NCBI GenBank assembly: GCA_024195265.1 | Contig: JAJLRJ010000009.1 | Coordinates: forward strand, 10,009,291 to 10,073,290 | Direction: 5' to 3' | Origin: Dendrophyllia cribrosa | Taxonomy: Eukaryota > Cnidaria > Anthozoa > Scleractinia > Dendrophylliidae | Length of the DNA: 64,000 bases | Shown: piece by piece, positions 48,140 to 56,499 of the stretch | How positions within the stretch are numbered: the first letter of the stretch is position 1 | Layout of the letters: every line of letters starts with the position of its first letter | Translations under genes and position numbers: made by a program | The notes under the pieces: model-generated | The model's database searches: none | Seen by the model: the letters and a program-made list of their open reading frames with translations, nothing else | What the model was told of the DNA's origin: nothing

Positions 48140-51100
48140 GACAATCAAAAGCGTGCAGTGAAATGTTTAATTAGAGCACATCACAAATATTTTCGAAAAA
48201 TTGCAAAACCGCAAAAAACCTGAAGTCCCGGACACACGTGGCAACTTTTCTTGCAATGTTGTGCGCAACAGTCGCAGAAGCGGAATCGAGTTCTACTTTT
48301 GTGACGTTGCGCGCAGCGAATTGCATTGTGTGACACCTCAAAAAAATATTGTTACGTGTAACGTTGCAGGAAAAGTTGCACTGTGTGTTCGGGCTTTCAG
48401 TTGGAGGGGGTGTTGCAAGCCCCCCTCCTCCTACCCTGTTTGTGTGTACGTCCGAGGGTTCAATGCTTTGTATTATAAAAACGACTAATATTGTACACCA
48501 CGATACATTGGCAATGAAGTTTAATTTGTAGTAAAATCCAAGGTGGGGGCCATCTTGGCGGCCATTTTGAATGACGTCACGGACACCCAGCAGGGCCATA
48601 ACTCATAATATTTACATTATCTTGTACAACTCATCTAATAGATATAAAATATTTCCGAGATATTGTAACACCACAAAAACCCAAGGGGGGGGGGGGGGGG
48701 TCAACAACTCCTCCCCCCCCCCCCCCCCTCCGTGTACCACGGTTGGGGTATAAGTTTGCGTGTGCGTCCGAGGGTTCAATGCTTTGTATTATAAAAAACG
48801 ACTAATATTGTACACCACGATACATTGGCAATAACTAGAACAGACATTCAATTTTCAGTTTCATAATCACTATGCATTTCTTTGGTAGGTGGTAGTTCTT
48901 CTCGACTCTATTGAAAGTACCACAGGTTTCCGAAATCAGGCCGACCTAAAGCGTGAGTCCTGAAATTCCTTACTATAAAATGGATGGCACCTTCCGGCTT
49001 TATTTCACAGCTTTTGGGTGCAAAATACAAATTCAGGCGTCTTCCAGTCATAACACGTGGTTGACAGAGCGTCATATACAAATAAATTTTGCTTCACAAA
49101 TCTTATCAATGGAAGACGTTGCCTAAGCAAAATAACAGAAAAAAAAACAGAAATTCATGAATACTTCTGAGATATAACTCACTTCTGAGATATAACTCTT
49201 GGTTATTTTTTCAAAATTTTATCAGTTACGTTCTTAGTTAGTAATTGCGCATGCCATATTGCTTGTGATTTGTTAATATTTTGGTGATTGATTTACAACA
49301 AAAGGTGAGAACGGCCAGATCAGGCCCCTTTCATACCGAAACTACTTCCAGTTTAAAAATCATCAATTACCTTCGACCATCGAAAATGTGTATAGCTAAG
49401 GAAAAGTGGCCTCGTGATATCTCTGAAAAAGAGAAAAAGGATATTTTAGTCATTACGGACACGTGTCGCTTAAAGTGCCTTTTTATCGCAAATACAGATT
49501 CTTCATCAAGTGAATAATTGAGTGGTGGATTATGTTTTGATTTGAATTTTGCGCCTATGAGTTATCGAGGTTTAGTAGTTCAATATACTAATGAATTTGA
49601 CGTCATTCCAGTATTTTACATTTTTCTCCTTGGGAATTCGACTACGGCTATTGTCGGTGATTTAGTCACAATATTCGCTAAAATTGCTTACAGAAACCAT
49701 AATGATAATAGGAATGTCAATAAAATTTGTTTCATCTCAAACAGCATGTTTTTGTACAATAAATAAATACTGGGACGACATCAATGTTACTCACATACGC
49801 AACACTCAAATCGCTCAATCATTCACTTTTATAGAGGTGGACACTTAGAGATGACAAAAGAAAGTGGAAAGCTTTGTCATACAATAACTGTACTTTGTAA
49901 AAACAATGACCTTCATTGCAGAGGTAGGGAGGAGGATCTTTTGGTGACAGGCAAACAAAAAGACTCCAATACTGTATAGCTCATTAACCCCAGTATAACA
50001 GCTTAAACCTCTAAATAATTTTTTTTTCACGCGCTATGGATTGAAACCACATAATATGACCTGTCTAGAAATATGAATAATACCATTATACATATTTCTA
50101 GACAGGTCATATATGTGGTTCTAATCCATAGAATATGTAAAAAAAATCCAAAAATTACTTAAATAAAAGAAATAAATCACATAATTTAATTGTCGAAGTA
50201 TTTAGCACTGCAGTGCTAATTGGGATACACCATATAGCTTTGTTCGTTCTAAGGGACGGTTCGGTGTCTGTTTTTTTAAGGTTATATGCAGTTGTAAAAA
50301 TTTTTGACCAACACTAACGATGGGGACAAACTGTTCAGGAGCGATTTGTATGGGTATTTTTACAGCCATGCTCCGTCACGCGTGACCAGTAATCACAAGA
50401 CTGAAATGAACATTTGAATATTTCTTTGTAACGTCCGAGATTTGAATGAAACCTTGAAGATCTCTCTGGAAAACACGAGTCACGAGTTAACGGAAAAATA
50501 ACTTCGCTACGCGCATAAAAAAAACAAATATTGTTCGGATATGTAACATTTCAAATAAAATATATTTCCTGTTTATTTAGGGCCTACAAAAAGTTAATGG
50601 CAATTCGGGCATGGAGACTTTGTTGCTCTTTGTTTCCGAAAATGCGGTAAAATTCTTAAGGGAATTCCGAATCTCGGAATGAATTTACAAAACCGACGCG
50701 TAAACTTGAAAAATCCGTTCAAATTTTCAAAAATACTGGTCACGCGCACGCGTGACGGAGCATGGCTGTAATATTTTAGTTCGATTCGGCAAAATTTCTT
50801 GTCTCGTGCAATGAGTGAGTTGATTCATGAGCATTGAAGATCTAGAGAAAAAATATATAGATAATGGTCTGGCCAAAAATCATTTTCGTCTTTATTTAAC
50901 ATTTAAAAACTGTTTCGTTTTTTAAGGAGTGTCAACAGCAGGTGATATCCATGCGGAATTAGACAGTGAAAGAGTCCAAGGTAATGGTTACGGGTAGTTT
51001 TATCTCCGAGGATTGAGGGCTGGAAGCTTCTCCTCCCCCCCACCCCTCCACCAGCAACCCTAGCTCCTTCCCCCCAAAAAAGAAAGTTGTGGTCGATAAA

Positions 51101-54100
51101 GAGTATATTAAATAATGTTATGCGAATAACCATTCAGGTCAGTAATCAGTGAAAGGTTCCGGTAATTCTACAAACTTCTCCAAAAATAGCAAATTCTGAT
51201 AGTAAAAGAAAGCATACAAACGTATGGCTTCCCTATAATCGGTCAAAGCGTTCTGTTGTTTCACAGAGCACTCAAGAAATTACCCTGGCGACCGTCCAGA
51301 GGTTCTTCGCGGCACGCTTAGGTAAGAAGTCGCGGCCAGTTTTTCTCGTCGCGAAAATATGAGAGATAAGAGGCGTGTAATATGAGAGAGATGGAGAGCG
51401 AGAAAAGCCTCTGGCACCCAGGGTATCACAGAACTGACGAGTAAACAAATTTAAAACGTTACATCGCCCAGTTCTCAATGTGTATTTGTGACATGTTTTC
51501 TTAACCCTATTCGGCCTGGCGGGGGGGGGGGGGCTTTCAACATTCATAACTTCTTTAATATGTATTCAAACGCCATCAAACTTTGTGACTTTTCCTTAAC
51601 TTTATCTGGCATCAATTTCATATGACAATTTCACGTGACTTGATGTTTCCATGGCAACAAGATTTTGACAGCCACGTTTTTTTGAAATTTGCATATTTAT
51701 ACCTTTGAATGAAGAAAAACAATGTTTATTGGTATAACCTTTGTAATTTTTACGTCATTTAGCGTTTATTTATTGGTTTTGATTAATTTTGCGTCAATTT
51801 GGATGGTTTTTAAGAGGTTTTAAAAAATTTCAGAAATCCAAGATGGCGGATCCAAGATGGCGGCCGTATAACTAATTACCTAATAACTACGTCATAGGAC
51901 GTCATCGTTCCATTGAGCGGACCGAAAAGGAGACAGTTTTGGACGTACTAATGTACCCTCTAAGTTTCATTGTCATAGCCTTAATGTTCTTGAAGTTACG
52001 AAGGGGGGCACAATGTGCACCCCCCCCCCCCCCCCCCCCCCCCCACCCAGGCTCAGGAACTGAAAAAAGCCCAGGCTGAATAGGGTTAATTTTAAATCGT
52101 CAGTAGAAACAAAATTTGGTTTATTCTGCCGAGCCCGAGAGCTTGCTCGCAGGCTTCACACTCATTTGCAAATTTATTCATCGTCCTACCCGCAGGAGCT
52201 TTAATGGATGCTTATTCCCTCGCTTACTTCAAACAAAATTATCCCACAAGCAAACTCTATACCCAGGAAATCATTCAACAGGGTAAACTGGAATATGGTG
52301 TCAAAGTGAAAAATACTGAGTTGGCAGAGTGCTTCAGGGAAAAACGATACACGAAAGAGTCGGATTTATATGAAATGGCTGACATAATTCTTACCAAACC
52401 TTTAACGGTAAGTAATTTTAAGTTTGTTTCCGTATCTGATTTACACCTAATTGCAATAACGTTGTCATATCAAAAAGCAAAGAGCAAAAAACCAAATAAA
52501 AATTAATTAACCATGTGACGTGATTTGAAATTCGCTAGATGAATCAGCCTCGAATTGCATCAAAACGACACCAAGAAACTGATGCAAATGATTTTTAATT
52601 ATTAATTAATAGATGTTTACAGCTACAAACGTGCGTGTTGTGAATATTGCAAGGTACGATGATTATATGCTAATTAATTCCTATTATTTTTTTGCTTTTT
52701 GCTTTTTGATATGACAACGTTATTGCAATAGGCCATTTGCACGATGACGTCATATGACCACAACTACCAGAATCCTTCAGTTTTTTGCTTTGTAGTGCAA
52801 ATTAGGGCTATTGTTATTTAAACCTCACTGGGATTACAAAATTTACATAAGAAAGGAAAAACGAAATGAATTCTGGTAGTTATAGTCAAATGACGTCATC
52901 GTGCAAATGGCCTATTAGGTGTACTTCGCTGTGCAGAAATTCTTAGGGGAGCCCTGCAGAGAACATCTGCGCAGAAATTTGGTATTCAATAAAAAATATT
53001 AGGATTTTAACAAAACACTATTGCGGGCTTTACAGCAGCTACTGGAAAAATTAGTTTCAAGTCAGTAATGACTAATGTGATGTCTAAAAGAGAAATTATA
53101 CTACGGAAATGGCTAGGTTTTGCCGAAGTAGCTAGTACGTGGGATTTCGCTTCCATATCTTTTTTATACAATTTCTGAGAATTAACCATGTTCAAGAGAG
53201 GATGAACTAAAAGAACAAATCCCCCATACATGGGCCTCTTTCAATGATAATTGTTTTCAATCTATTTTTAGCGCGTAGTCATACTGCGCGGCTATTTTAA
53301 GGAAGACAACTAACTGGTCAGTTGTAATGACGTAATAAAATTTAAGAGTTGGCGGCTTTGCTGTTCTGGGGCCCGTTTCTCAAAGGTTCCGATAACTTTT
53401 CGGGCCCGGAGCTAGAACAAAAAACTCTCATCTTCGCTTTCACGTTCTTGTCTCTGTTCCTTTATACTCGCGGATTCCCCGCTGCTTTCAGTTCCTTTTC
53501 TTTTCAGGAACTGACGAAGCTTTTCTCGAATGCTCATTGCGCTCGGGATAACAAAACACACGGAGAAACGCGATCACATCTTTCGATTTCGATTTACGAT
53601 TTGAGTGAATATTGGACGTGAACACGACGGCGACCGGTAACGGCGGGAAAAATCTTCGCAATGACATATGATCCTCTGATCATTGGCCGCGCGACCATGG
53701 GGACGAGAACTAAAATAACTTTCACCGCATGGCGCGAAGCTTAAAATAGATTGAAAAAACTATCATGGGGCATGGGAATGTGTTCTCTTAGTTCATCCTC
53801 TCTTGCTATGTTTCAACGCATCATTAGAAATAGACGATATTCGTATTCTCGGTATTGAACTGGAACTAGCTTGCAGTCGAGGCTCATGCGGGGGAATCGT
53901 TTCACATACAAATATTTTTAATGATATTCCCCCGCATTAGCCTCGACTACAAGCTAGTTCCAGTTCAATACCGAGAATACGAATATCGTCTATTAACCCT
54001 CGGGCGTGTAAGGGGAGGACGGATGCTTTGCTTCTCCCCTTAAGGTTTTTCTCCGTTTTGTTTTCAAGAGCTTTAATTTTCAGTACATGCAGTCTTCAGC

Positions 54101-56499
54101 AAGTGTTCATTTATCCCTGAGACGCAAGTTAGCGAAGTTTAGGGAGAATCGGTTGCTATGGTAACGAGATATGACGTTTTAATGGATATGTAGTCAAGCC
54201 ATTTTTGAATAAAAATCCGTGTTTTTCCAATTACTGGACATACTTTAAAGTTACATGTAGAGTGATTTAACAATGCCTTGTGTATAATGTAGAACCCACG
54301 TTCGATTTGTTAAAATTCTAACATGACTCCGCCAAAATTGGCGAATTTACCAATATAACTTTCTCTTTATTCCCACATGAGATTGGATACAAAGGAAATT
54401 TGCCAAGACCAAATATAGACTAGAGTTTGGCTGAAAGCCTTGGTACCATGTTAGAATTTTGATATTATAATATCGAACGTAGTCCATTTACAGAGGTAAA
54501 TAAATGTTGAGCCACGCAGAACAAGTGATACAAACAGGAAATCAGAGAATTAACTCTGTGTTTAAGTGCCCATAACCATTAAATACATATTTTCAGAATC
54601 AAGTCTTCGTACACTGGTTGGATGGTGAAATATTTCTTGCTTTGAATGTCGCGTAAGTGAATAACAGAGATTTTATTTGATTCCCAGTATTATACAACTT
54701 CTTGTTTTCCCCTCCAAGTAATATTTTTTTACGAATCAATTGACTATCCACAGTTTATATTTAGTATTTATCAATCTCTATAACTTATTAACGCGACGTT
54801 GAAAACAAGAAATATTTCACCATTTAAAGTTTTGGTGCACAGAACAACCCATAAATTTCCTACTGCATGACCATAAGGCCCAGTAAGGTAATGGGGACCA
54901 CACGAGGAAAAGAAGAAATGTTTGACCTCGATGGGATTCGAACCCACGACCTCCGGATTAGATCTTCCGTCGCTCGACTGTTTGAGCTGCGAGGCGGCCG
55001 CATGGAAGCAGATCGTGGGTGAATGGGTAGTAATTTGTGGCAATGAGAATGTGAAAGGTAAAATGTTGAGCCACACAGCACATGTGATACAAACAGAAAA
55101 TTTAACACATAGTTAATTATCTGATCTGAGATAATTAACTATGTTAACACCCAGCGGAACAATAGCGCGTTTTATTTTTCACTGATAGGTGAAATCTGTC
55201 AAAAACAGCCGGAAAATGAGTTAAAAGAAATGACCGTAAATGTAACTGATAACTGAGATTGCAGCAACCCTTTCCGGCCTTTATTTACAGACTCAGACGA
55301 AAACAATGATTAATCTGGCTGTCTTAATTTATTATTCGTTAGAGTGGATTGGGTAATGAAGACAAAGAAGAGAGCAACTTATTCGACCCGCAAGGATTCC
55401 TGTTCTTTCCGATGTTTTACACCTGTGTAGGAGTAACAGCCGTTTTAATTGCTGCCGGAATTGCCAGGGACTTGTACCATAAATTCCAAAGAAATCGTGC
55501 TAAAGATAAAGGTTTGTTTTTATTATTAGTTGAATGTTCATGATCGGTATGGAATGGATACAGCTATATCTTGGCTTGCCAAGGCACATGCAGTCTTTCT
55601 CATCGTGCAGCTTGCAACGATTTGGTTGTCCATATCTTCTGAACGATTTAAGATATTGGCCTGAAATTTTGGATTTTGAAATTTGACATCACGATGCTTA
55701 CTGAGACATTTTTCGAAGATATTCTGAGAGGGCAAATTAATACCCTGGGCAAATGTCCTTAACCAACCCAATTAAGTTTCCATATCATTTTACAGGCGAA
55801 TCTATTCGCATACGAATTTGTGTAGAAAAGGCATCGTGCCAAATACGATAGGACTTCAAAAGTTGAAAGAGCTTGCTAAACTTAGTTATCGCCGCAATTT
55901 TTAGCACTTTGCATAAATGTTTTTAATGAAATATCAGCTATCAAAAACTGCAAAGTTGCTGGGTGACAAAAGCGCTAATGAGTCATATATTCTTTGTAAA
56001 ATTTCGAGTTTTTAAAAACTTCTTTGCACAAACAGTATCATAACTCGCATATCAGACTCCAATTTCCAGAGAAAGCAAACTGTGCAGTGCCCTTTCAATA
56101 CTCAAGGTTGGAATTTTGTATGTTGATTGAGGTAATAATTGTAAACAAAGATTCGCCTATAGATAAGGCCAAAAGTTCAGGTTTCTTAAGGGATATTTTT
56201 ATTCACATTTTTAACCAGTGTAACGTTTTGGTTTATTCTTATTATGAAATAATCATTATTCTATATAATCTGTCTTATTTTCTAAAACAGTGAAAGCATA
56301 TATTTACTTATTTACAGATGGTGGAAAACACAATCTGCTTTTTCCGCTCAAGGAGAATGGTTACCGTAATCGACATGTCAAGTGTTACATAAGTGAAGAG
56401 AAGCTGCAAGAACTTGAAAACAAAATCCAAGATGTCAATCAAGCGTTGGACCTCATAAAGAATGGCATCTTAACCGAGAAGAGATTAGATTCAGTTTGA
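38789..56499 (+). CDS. Glutamate-receptor-like ligand-gated potassium channel (GluR0/AvGluR1-like), 11 exons
   Basis: Joining 38789-39029, 41361-41665, 45761-45855, 47268-47424, 48889-48952, 50927-50980, 51277-51321, 52196-52407, 54597-54652, 55345-55511 and 56318-56499 gives 1,578 in-frame bases, a 525-residue protein. Residues 1-26 form a hydrophobic signal peptide. S1 ligand-binding lobe spans about 48-156 (NCPKVLTVAW, YDGLLPAFLEMM). M1 is about 158-182. The pore loop 199-217 ends in TTVGYGD, the K+ selectivity signature. M3 is about 225-254, ending SLTSTLTTL, the counterpart of the receptor SYTANLAA gate. S2 lobe is 255-427 with ALMDAYSLAYF. M4 is 428-450, followed by a charged tail with a coiled coil (491-520). 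There is no amino-terminal domain. A membrane ligand-gated K+ channel is inferred; the ligand cannot be read. Exons 6 and 7 are least certain. Confidence 0.87.
39100..40375. other. Intron 1, left part; no feature recognised
   Basis: AT-rich sequence with no coding support. The 66-codon frame at 39966 is not flanked by usable splice sites. Confidence 0.4.
40379..40500. mobile_element. Hairpin MITE in intron 1
   Basis: aattcaataaaggttgcttt is mirrored by aaagcaacctttattgaatt ending at 40500. Inner words gggcattgggc / gcccaaatgcc pair. Confidence 0.85.
41361..41665 (+). CDS. Exon 2: rest of S1 lobe and M1
   Basis: Acceptor attttcacag|ct. Reads FLEMMLTECCRQIPTLVYNS through VPMVPDTGIAFVLVKNN, the usual end of S1 before the membrane. 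M1 FSTWPVLVLTLILSLIAGII follows. Donor cattg|gtaagt, phase 0. Confidence 0.9.
41746..42960. mobile_element. 1,215-bp element with ~279-bp TIRs in intron 2
   Basis: aagcctgccgcacacttgag at 41746 is mirrored at 42941-42960. The arms (41746-42024, 42683-42960) are nearly identical and carry cctcgcgaggcagttagctc and gattagccaataaaattgca. The core holds the composite hairpin 42185-42570. No transposase was seen. Confidence 0.9.
42185..42570. mobile_element. Composite double-hairpin MITE (copy 1) nested in the intron-2 element
   Basis: The first inverted pair is cacctaattgcagtaatgtt with aacgttattgtaatag near 42387-42403. An adjoining second hairpin 42401-42563 is tagaccattttcgatatatt / aatatatcgaaaatggtcta and ends taggtg. 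The same architecture occurs at 52444-52921 with a different inner hairpin. Confidence 0.82.
42965..43290. repeat. Inverted repeat partner of 55820-56110
   Basis: ctacgcagattcg, aatttggcatgatgcctt-like words, agcaagctctttcaactttt and gcgcttttgccacccaac recur in reverse complement in intron 10. Similarity is moderate with indels. Confidence 0.75.
43294..44555. mobile_element. 1,262-bp element with AGGCCGGTTCACACTAGGGC ends in intron 2
   Basis: The ends aggccggttcacactagggc and gccctagtgagaaccggcct are inverted. Subterminal gtgcacttgaagtgcactt and aagtgcacttcatgtgcact also pair. A second hairpin MITE (43506-43672) sits inside. No transposase. Confidence 0.85.
43506..43672. mobile_element. Hairpin MITE GGGCCTGGTCGCAC (copy 1)
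   Basis: gggcctggtcgcact..acagtcaaaaacaaaaat is mirrored by atttttgtttttgactgt..agtgcgaccaggccc. A second, very similar copy lies at 59683-59846. Confidence 0.92.
44560..45755. other. Intron 2, right part
   Basis: No gene seen. A weak inverted repeat gtaacgacgtcacg / cgtgatctcc near 45378-45420 and AT-rich sequence. Confidence 0.35.
45761..45855 (+). CDS. Exon 3: pore helix and start of selectivity filter
   Basis: Acceptor atgttgttag|gag. Encodes ETWKNPEDFPHTFTRGTWEG then FWWAFISMTTVG. The WxxFWWAFISMTTVG string is the classic K+-channel pore helix (WWAxxxMTTVGYGD). Donor tagg|gtaagt lies inside the first filter glycine codon, phase 2. Confidence 0.92.
46000..46458. mobile_element. MITE related to family A, with AGCGGAGCT ends, in intron 3
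   Basis: agcggagct at 46000 is mirrored by agctccgct ending 46458. The body is the reverse complement of the 3' part of family A (compare 61060-61500 and 3560-3760), including gaaaaagaagagctttaagg and ttccaagcagccgaggga. Confidence 0.75.
46645..47076. mobile_element. TTAACCCTC-ended element in intron 3
   Basis: ttaaccctcagacgt at the left and acgtccgatggttaa at the right are inverted, with TTAA at both edges. The body has words shared with 48520-48680 and 54120-54200 (tatggcaacgagatat, gatgacgtcac, gccataac). Confidence 0.65.
47268..47424 (+). CDS. Exon 4: end of filter, M3 and start of S2
   Basis: Acceptor ctttgccag|t completes the glycine, giving GYGDRCPRSVGGRLFAVLW. M3 is LWILVGICVCSIFTASLTST then LTTL, followed by KTKIDLPGTK. 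Donor aaag|gtaagt, phase 0. Confidence 0.92.
47482..47645. mobile_element. Palindromic MITE GGGTAGTCCTGCACTTGTCC family (copy 1)
   Basis: gcggggtcgtagctgtccaa acgatgtctgtga is paired with atcgtttggataagtgcagg actaccccagc. Its internal mirror arms are tatcatttgaacaatgcccc and gcgggacaaatcta. Near-identical in reverse to 63800-63970. Confidence 0.85.
47735..47850. repeat. Truncated relative of 4690-4860
   Basis: gattcgctctgacaaaggac, ctcgaaacgtcagctct and gtggctaatttgcctta match the 4740-4850 block. Confidence 0.7.
48097..48139. repeat. (AAT)n microsatellite
   Basis: About 14 uninterrupted aat units in intron 4. Confidence 0.95.
48222..48410. repeat. Imperfect hairpin in intron 4
   Basis: gtcccggacacacgtggcaa then cttttcttgcaatgttg is mirrored by caacgttgcaggaaaag and gcactgtgtgttcgggc. 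Likely a diverged MITE. Confidence 0.65.
48520..48800. repeat. G/C-run repeat related to the TTAACCCTC family
   Basis: Contains ggccatcttggcggccattt, a poly-G run (48686-48699) facing a poly-C run (48714-48728), and gcgtgtgcgtccgagggttc. Both parts recur at 48430-48530 and 46880-47066. Confidence 0.6.
48889..48952 (+). CDS. Exon 5: S2 lobe, VVVLLDSIESTTGF
   Basis: Acceptor tttggtag|gtg. Encodes VVVLLDSIESTTGFRNQADL plus K and one base. Resembles the glutamate-receptor segment after M3, where a short strand and a serine/threonine-rich turn contact ligand. Donor aagc|gtgagt, phase 1. Confidence 0.8.
49000..50025. other. Intron 5, no gene recognised
   Basis: The frames 49281-49517 and 49518-49766 are open but show no known domain and no fitting splice phases for the channel gene. 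Confidence 0.35.
50031..50137. mobile_element. Hairpin in intron 5
   Basis: cgctatggattgaaaccaca and tgacctgtctagaaatatg are mirrored by catatttctagacaggtcat and tgtggttctaatccatag. Confidence 0.88.
50361..50770. mobile_element. TACAGCCATGCTCCGTCACG-ended element in intron 5
   Basis: tacagccatgctccgtcacg at 50361 is mirrored by cgtgacggagcatggctgta ending at 50770. The 410-bp body has no coding content. Confidence 0.85.
50927..50980 (+). CDS. Exon 6 (microexon, 54 nt): S2 lobe
   Basis: Acceptor gttttttaag|ga and donor caag|gtaatg, phase 1 to 1. Adds VSTAGDIHAELDSERVQ. Supported by phase fit and splice consensus only. The protein stays in frame without it, so it could be optional or wrong. 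Confidence 0.55.
51277..51321 (+). CDS. Exon 7 (microexon, 45 nt): S2 lobe
   Basis: Acceptor cactcaag|aa and donor gcttag|gtaaga, phase 1 to 1. Reads ITLATVQRFFAARL. With exon 8 it gives RFFAARLGALMDAYSLAYF, matching the usual helix before the GALxDAY strand of this family. Two earlier AGs (51265-51268) exist. The first would give a 55-nt exon that breaks phase, so the third AG is preferred. Confidence 0.55.
   Translation, partial: KLPWRPSRGSSRHA
51505..52085. mobile_element. TTAA-flanked element with poly-G/poly-C arms in intron 7
   Basis: ttaaccctattcggcctggc at 51501 is mirrored by gcccaggctgaatagggttaa ending 52089, with TTAA at both edges. The left arm carries a G run and the right arm a long C run (52019-52044). 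The interior has ggcggatccaagatggcggc. Confidence 0.82.
52196..52407 (+). CDS. Exon 8: main S2 segment
   Basis: Acceptor cctacccgcag|ga. Reads ALMDAYSLAYFKQNYPTSKL, then QEIIQQGKLEYGVKVKNTEL and ADIILTKPLT. Donor acg|gtaagt, phase 0. It can join exon 5 directly or via exons 6-7. Confidence 0.87.
52444..52921. mobile_element. Composite double-hairpin MITE (copy 2), overlapping the exon 8 side of intron 8
   Basis: cacctaattgcaataacgtt is mirrored by aacgttattgcaatagg. The second hairpin, ataggccatttgcacgatga / tcatcgtgcaaatggcctat, adjoins it and ends taggtg. Begins only 37 bp after the exon 8 donor. Same outer ends as 42185-42570 with an unrelated inner hairpin. Confidence 0.85.
53194..53805. 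mobile_element. 612-bp palindromic element in intron 8
   Basis: caagagaggatgaactaa at the left is mirrored by ttagttcatcctctcttg at the right. The arms continue through catacatgggcc..tttcaatgataat and ttttcaatctatttttagc. Confidence 0.85.
53831..53993. mobile_element. 163-bp near-perfect hairpin in intron 8
   Basis: tagacgatattcgtattctc, ggtattgaactggaactagc and gtcgaggct are mirrored through agcctcgac to gagaatacgaatatcgtcta. Loop about 25 nt. Confidence 0.93.
54000..54590. repeat. TTAACCCTCGGGCG repeat, no gene
   Basis: Starts ttaaccctcgggcgtgtaag. 54110-54200 repeats words of the 46660-46770 segment (gttagcgaagtttagggaga, tatggtaacgagatatgacg). Also aattctaacatg / catgttagaatttt form a stem around 54313-54465. 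Confidence 0.5.
54597..54652 (+). CDS. Exon 9: S2 segment NQVFVHWLDGEIFLALNV
   Basis: Acceptor atattttcag|aat and donor tcgc|gtaagt, phase 0 to 2. It is flanked on both sides by a diverged repeat (tgttgagccac, agtgatacaaacag at 54507 and 55065). Confidence 0.8.
54870..55062 (-). mobile_element. tRNA-derived SINE in intron 9
   Basis: On the minus strand cgcagctcaaacagtcgagc (A-box-like) precedes ggtcgtgggttcgaatccca (a strong B box). The surrounding body (tcccattacctta..ggccttatggtcatgcagta) is SINE-like. It cannot fold as a proper tRNA, because the acceptor stem arms do not pair, so it is not a tRNA gene. Confidence 0.65.
55345..55511 (+). CDS. Exon 10: end of S2 and M4
   Basis: Acceptor cgttagag|t, the second of two AGs two bases apart. 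Only the second keeps phase with exon 9. Reads GLGNEDKEESNLFDPQGF, then M4 FFPMFYTCVGVTAVLIAAGI and the basic stop-transfer RDLYHKFQRNRAKDK. Donor aaag|gtttgt, phase 1. Confidence 0.88.
55820..56110. repeat. Inverted repeat partner of 42965-43290
   Basis: aaaggcatcgtgccaaatac, aaaagttgaaagagcttgct and ggtgacaaaagcgctaatga are the reverse complement of the intron 2 copy. Lies in intron 10. Confidence 0.75.
56318..56499 (+). CDS. Exon 11: cytoplasmic tail and stop
   Basis: Acceptor tatttacag|at. Reads DGGKHNLLFPLKENGYRNRH, then a heptad-like EEKLQELENKIQDVNQALDL and a C-terminal RLDSV before tga. The last residues could be a short interaction motif (unproven). ATTAAA at 56517 is a weak poly(A) signal, and no AATAAA follows closely. 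Confidence 0.88.

Noticed and set aside
49281..49766. Two adjoining open frames in intron 5
   Set aside because: No known domain, and splice phases do not fit the channel gene.
50581..50655. Possible exon after gtttatttag (GLQKVNGNSGMETL)
   Set aside because: In the phase set by exon 5 it hits a stop after five codons, and it lies inside the 50361-50770 TIR element.
51267..51321. 55-nt version of exon 7 using the first AG
   Set aside because: It would need a phase-0 upstream exon ending before it. Coming from exon 6 (phase 1) it breaks the frame into exon 8.
54940..55010. tRNA gene on the minus strand
   Set aside because: Strong B-box-like ggttcgaatccc but acceptor and D stems do not pair. 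It is better explained as a SINE head.
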